A stretch of 64,000 nucleotides of DNA, taken from assembly GCF_019968905.1 (NCBI RefSeq), contig NZ_CP079946.1:1116001-1180000 (forward strand), given 5' to 3'. The stretch is from Corallococcus sp. EGB (GTDB lineage Bacteria; Myxococcota; Myxococcia; Myxococcales; Myxococcaceae). Made by a program: the position numbers and the translations under genes. A model generated the notes under the pieces. It was not told where the DNA came from, did not search any database, and saw only the letters and a program-made list of their open reading frames with translations. This document shows, one piece after another, positions 61,627-64,000 of this stretch (the first letter of the stretch is position 1; every line of letters starts with the position of its first letter).

Positions 61627-62084
61627 TGCTGTTCGAGAACAAGCGTGGAGAGCGCTTCGCGCTCCGCCTCGTGGGCTACCAGTTCCCCGATGGGGATGAC
61701 GCGCTGAACTGGCTGAACATCGAGATCGATGCGGTCTTCGCCTCCGTCGCGTGGAGGGCCACCGACCCGGCGCTCGAGACCTTCGAGGTCGCGGCGTTGG
61801 CGGACTGGCTCGAGGGGCTCGCGGCGGAAGCGCCCACGCAGGAGTCCCTGCACTTCACCGAGCCCAACCTGGTGTTCAAGCGGCTCGCTGGCGACGGGAG
61901 GGAAGTCCACGTGCGGGTTCAGGTGAGGGGCGAGTTGCGGCCCCGGCCAGCCATCGATTCCTTCGGGGCGAAGGTGCACGCGGACTTCGCGCTCGACGCG
62001 GTTGCGTTGAGGCGGGCCTCTGGGTCCCTGCGGGTACAGCTTCAGCGCTTCCCACCCCGTGACGAGCCAGACCCCGACACCTGA
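61626..62084 (+). CDS. Small soluble protein, WapI-like immunity-family candidate
   Basis: 152 residues starting one base inside the hydrolase stop. The layout FALRLVGYQFPDGDDALNWLNIEIDAVF ... WLEGL resembles the WapI family of small immunity-like proteins, a weak pattern match. The rest is Arg-rich beta structure. Translational coupling to the hydrolase suggests a partner role instead of a toxin-antitoxin pair, though neither was shown. It ends 66 bases before a strong terminator. Confidence 0.4.
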   Translation: MLFENKRGERFALRLVGYQFPDGDDALNWLNIEIDAVFASVAWRATDPALETFEVAALADWLEGLAAEAPTQESLHFTEPNLVFKRLAGDGREVHVRVQVRGELRPRPAIDSFGAKVHADFALDAVALRRASGSLRVQLQRFPPRDEPDPDT

Positions 62085-62150
62085 GGTCCGTCCGGTTGGA
62101 TGAGAAAGAGAGAATCCTGCGGGGGCGCCCCGTCGGCGGCGCTCTGCGGA

Positions 62151-62178
62151 AACCTGTCCGACAGTCGGACAGGTTTTT
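62151..62178 (+). terminator. Rho-independent terminator
   Basis: An 11-bp perfect stem AACCTGTCCGA (62151-62161) and TCGGACAGGTT (62165-62175) with a three-base loop, followed by a run of T through 62178. This is the best intrinsic terminator in the window. It ends the plus-strand hydrolase/WapI-like unit and lies between that unit and the convergent dtd gene. On the minus strand the T-run is shorter. Confidence 0.85.
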
Positions 62179-62219
62179 GAAGACCGTGCCAGGCGGGGGG
62201 CGCAGGGATGCTCGGGAAC

Positions 62220-62681
62220 TCAGGCCGGAGGCGCGGCCTTCGGCGGGCTCTCCAGGAGGATGGTGACGGGCCCGTCGTTCACGAGCGCGACCTTCATGTC
62301 CGCGGCGAAGATGCCGGTGCCCACGGTGAGTCCGCGCTGGCGCAGCGCTTCACAGGCCCGCTCGTAGAGGGCCTTGGCCGCGACGGGCTCCATCGCGTCG
62401 ATGAAGCTGGGCCGGCGGCCCTTGCGCGCATCGCCATAGAGCGTGAACTGGCTCACGACGATGAGGTGCTTGGACGTGTCCTCCAGCGACAGGTTCATCT
62501 TTCCGTCGGCGTCCTCGAAGATGCGCAGCGTGGCCAGCTTCTCCACCATCCACGTGAGGTCCGCGTCGGTGTCTCCCTTGCCCACGCCCAGGAGCACGAG
62601 CAGGCCCGGGCCCATCTCGCTCACGCGCTTCCCGTCCACCGTCACCGACGCTTCCAGCACCCGCTGCACCACGGCCTTCAT
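62220..62681 (-). CDS. dtd: D-aminoacyl-tRNA deacylase
   Basis: 153 residues, normal length. Dtd removes D-amino acids (and Gly from tRNA-Ala) from t[20 protein letters not shown], the catalytic-loop motif SQFTLYGD (SQ-motif with Thr) and NDGPVT (the GP motif that excludes L-amino acids) are intact. It is 53 bases after the permease gene on the same strand and may be cotranscribed with it. It stands opposite the terminator of the hydrolase unit. Confidence 0.95.
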   Translation of the reverse strand: MKAVVQRVLEASVTVDGKRVSEMGPGLLVLLGVGKGDTDADLTWMVEKLATLRIFEDADGKMNLSLEDTSKHLIVVSQFTLYGDARKGRRPSFIDAMEPVAAKALYERACEALRQRGLTVGTGIFAADMKVALVNDGPVTILLESPPKAAPPA

Positions 62682-62734
62682 GTCTTCGTCACCTCCGTGC
62701 CTGCTTCCTGCCAGGGACGCCCGGGGCCTTCAAG

Positions 62735-63568
62735 TCACCGCCCCTCGTGGCGTGGATCCATCGCGTCGCGCAGCGCATCGCCCAGCAGGTTGAAGCCCAG
62801 CACGGTGAGCGCCAGCGCGATGCCCGGGAAGAGGGCCACGTGCGGTGCCACCAGCAGGTACTGCGTCCCCTGGTCCACCAGCGCGCCCCACGATGGCGTG
62901 CCCGGCGGGACGCCCAGCCCCAGGAAGCTCAGGGAGGCCTCCGCGACGATGGCGCCCGGCAGCGCGAACGTCGCCTGCACGAGCAGCGGCCCCGCCGCGT
63001 TGGGCAGCAGGTGCCGCACGAGGATGCGGCCCGGCCCGCTGCCCAGCGCCCGAGCAGCCTGCACGTAGTCACGCTCGCGCAGCGTGAGCACCTGTCCGCG
63101 TGTCAGCCGCGCGTAGCCCGTCCACCCGGTGAAGGACAGCGCGAACACCACGTTGGCGAGGCTGGGCCCCAGCACCGCGGTGATGAACAGCGCCAGCAGG
63201 ATGCCGGGGAACGCGAGCAGCACGTCCACCAGCCGCATCAGCGCTTCGTCCACGAGCCCGCCCGCATGGCCCGCGATGCCGCCCAGCGTGATGCCCACCG
63301 CGGCCGACAGCACCACCGCGAAGAAGGACACCTCCAGCGATACGCGCGCGCCGTAAAGCACGTGCGTGAGCACGTCGATGCCGTTCTCCGCCGTGCCCAG
63401 CAGATGCCCGGACGTGGGAGGCGACAGCTCACGCGTGAGGTCGATGGCGTCCGGCGCGTGGGGGCTGAGCCACGGCGCGAACAGCGCGGTGAAGACCCAG
63501 ACGCACGCCACGACCAACCCGAAGCGGGCACCCCACGAATGCAGCCGGAAGCGAGGGGCCGCGCTCAT
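62735..63568 (-). CDS. Peptide/nickel-type ABC transporter permease (DppC/OppC type)
   Basis: 277 residues with about six hydrophobic helices. VGYG-type features: GTAENGIDVLTHVLYGARVSLEVSF, and the ATPase-contact EAA-like loop RERDYVQAARALGSGPGRILVRHLLPN. ATG 63568 overlaps the upstream permease stop (ATGA). DppC pairs with a DppB-type permease, a solute-binding protein and ATPases; the ATPase genes do not follow on this side. Peptides are the likely substrate, but nickel or other solutes are possible. Confidence 0.9.
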   Translation of the reverse strand: MSAAPRFRLHSWGARFGLVVACVWVFTALFAPWLSPHAPDAIDLTRELSPPTSGHLLGTAENGIDVLTHVLYGARVSLEVSFFAVVLSAAVGITLGGIAGHAGGLVDEALMRLVDVLLAFPGILLALFITAVLGPSLANVVFALSFTGWTGYARLTRGQVLTLRERDYVQAARALGSGPGRILVRHLLPNAAGPLLVQATFALPGAIVAEASLSFLGLGVPPGTPSWGALVDQGTQYLLVAPHVALFPGIALALTVLGFNLLGDALRDAMDPRHEGR

Positions 63569-64000
63569 GAGCGCCTCCGAACGCGCGGGTCGACCCACGC
63601 ATAGGTGAGGTCGGTGAGCGTGTTGACCAGCACGTAGCAGAACGTGAAGAGGAGCACCGTGGCGCGCACGGTGTTGTAGTCGCGCTTCTCGATGGCGGTG
63701 AGCAGCAGCGTGCCCATGCCCGGCCACGCGAACACCTTCTCCGTCACGATGGCGCCGCCCAAGAGCGCGCCGAACTCCAGGCCCAGCACGGTCACCAGCG
63801 GCAGGAGCGCGTTGCGGAACGCGTGCCTCCACAGCACCACGCGAGGCGACAGACCCTTGGCCCGGGCCACCGTGACGTAGTCCTCGCGCAGGGCCTCCAG
63901 CATCGTCGCGCGCGTCATCCTCGCGAGGAACGCGGCCAGCGCGGTGCCCAGTGTGAACGCGGGCAGCACCAGGTGCCGCCACGACTCCGCGCCCGACACG
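63565..64000 (-). CDS. Peptide/nickel-type ABC transporter permease (DppB/OppB type), 5' end outside window
   Basis: The last 144 codons are visible; the gene continues past base 64000. It shows LPAFTLGTALAAFLARMTRATMLEALREDYVTVARAKGLSPRVVLWRHAFRNALLPLVTVLG, the inner-membrane-complex loop that contacts the ATPases, then two more helices ending DLTYAWVDPRVRRRS, the usual DppB end. It forms the first known gene of this permease pair with a four-base overlap. Confidence 0.9.
   Translation of the reverse strand, partial: VSGAESWRHLVLPAFTLGTALAAFLARMTRATMLEALREDYVTVARAKGLSPRVVLWRHAFRNALLPLVTVLGLEFGALLGGAIVTEKVFAWPGMGTLLLTAIEKRDYNTVRATVLLFTFCYVLVNTLTDLTYAWVDPRVRRRS

Overview
The window is high-GC DNA with dense coding, many 4-bp ATGA/GTGA gene overlaps and many GTG/TTG starts. 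Gene content (minor pilins with PilY1 and a cytochrome c, a large Wzx/Wzy/Wzc polysaccharide locus, long HPF, RpoN) points to a myxobacterium, most likely Myxococcus or Corallococcus (family Myxococcaceae). From memory, the order minor-pilin cluster, tyrosine kinase, glycosyltransferases, Wzy, LPS-transport genes and rpoN resembles the Myxococcus xanthus MXAN_1016-1065 region, which holds the biosurfactant polysaccharide (BPS) genes. That synteny was not checked.

Region 1 (1-11.5 kb) is mostly metabolic and repair genes: a LigD-type 3'-phosphoesterase running off the left edge, a ferritin-like protein, HutF, a recent tandem duplication of a two-domain lipoprotein, ArgE, a cyclase-like DUF2652 protein and Mfd.

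Region 2 (11.6-20.6 kb, minus strand) is a type IVa pilus tip/priming operon: PilX, a small cytochrome c, PilY1, PilV, PilW and FimU, all coupled by short overlaps. A near-consensus sigma-54 promoter sits 5' of pilX. The embedded cytochrome has a Cys where the distal heme Met normally lies, as described for TfcP of M. xanthus. Just upstream lie a Gly/Lys-rich secreted protein and a conventional His/Met cytochrome c.

Region 3 (20.6-49.6 kb) is a polysaccharide locus in strand blocks. It encodes a membrane protein and a GT2-methyltransferase fusion (minus), Wzc and three GT4 enzymes around a Wzy-like protein (plus), three GT4 enzymes, a GT-HEAT fusion and a Wzx flippase (minus), then a ROK kinase, a GT4 enzyme, a WecA-type initiating transferase with an extra C-terminal domain, two nucleotidyltransferase-like proteins, UDP-glucose dehydrogenase and an acyltransferase-3 (plus). 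A second Wzy-like protein fused to TPR-type repeats follows. No outer-membrane exporter (Wza/OPX) gene is present.

Region 4 (49.6-64 kb) has a YbaK-like deacylase, AstB, and a lipid A acyltransferase-lptC-lptA-lptB-rpoN run that joins LPS assembly and export to sigma-54. The usual rpoN-hpf-ptsN string is interrupted by a GNAT enzyme, a lipoprotein and the remnant of a short-chain dehydrogenase. The end of the window holds two small hydrolase/hypothetical genes, a strong terminator, Dtd and two peptide-type ABC permeases, the last cut by the right edge.
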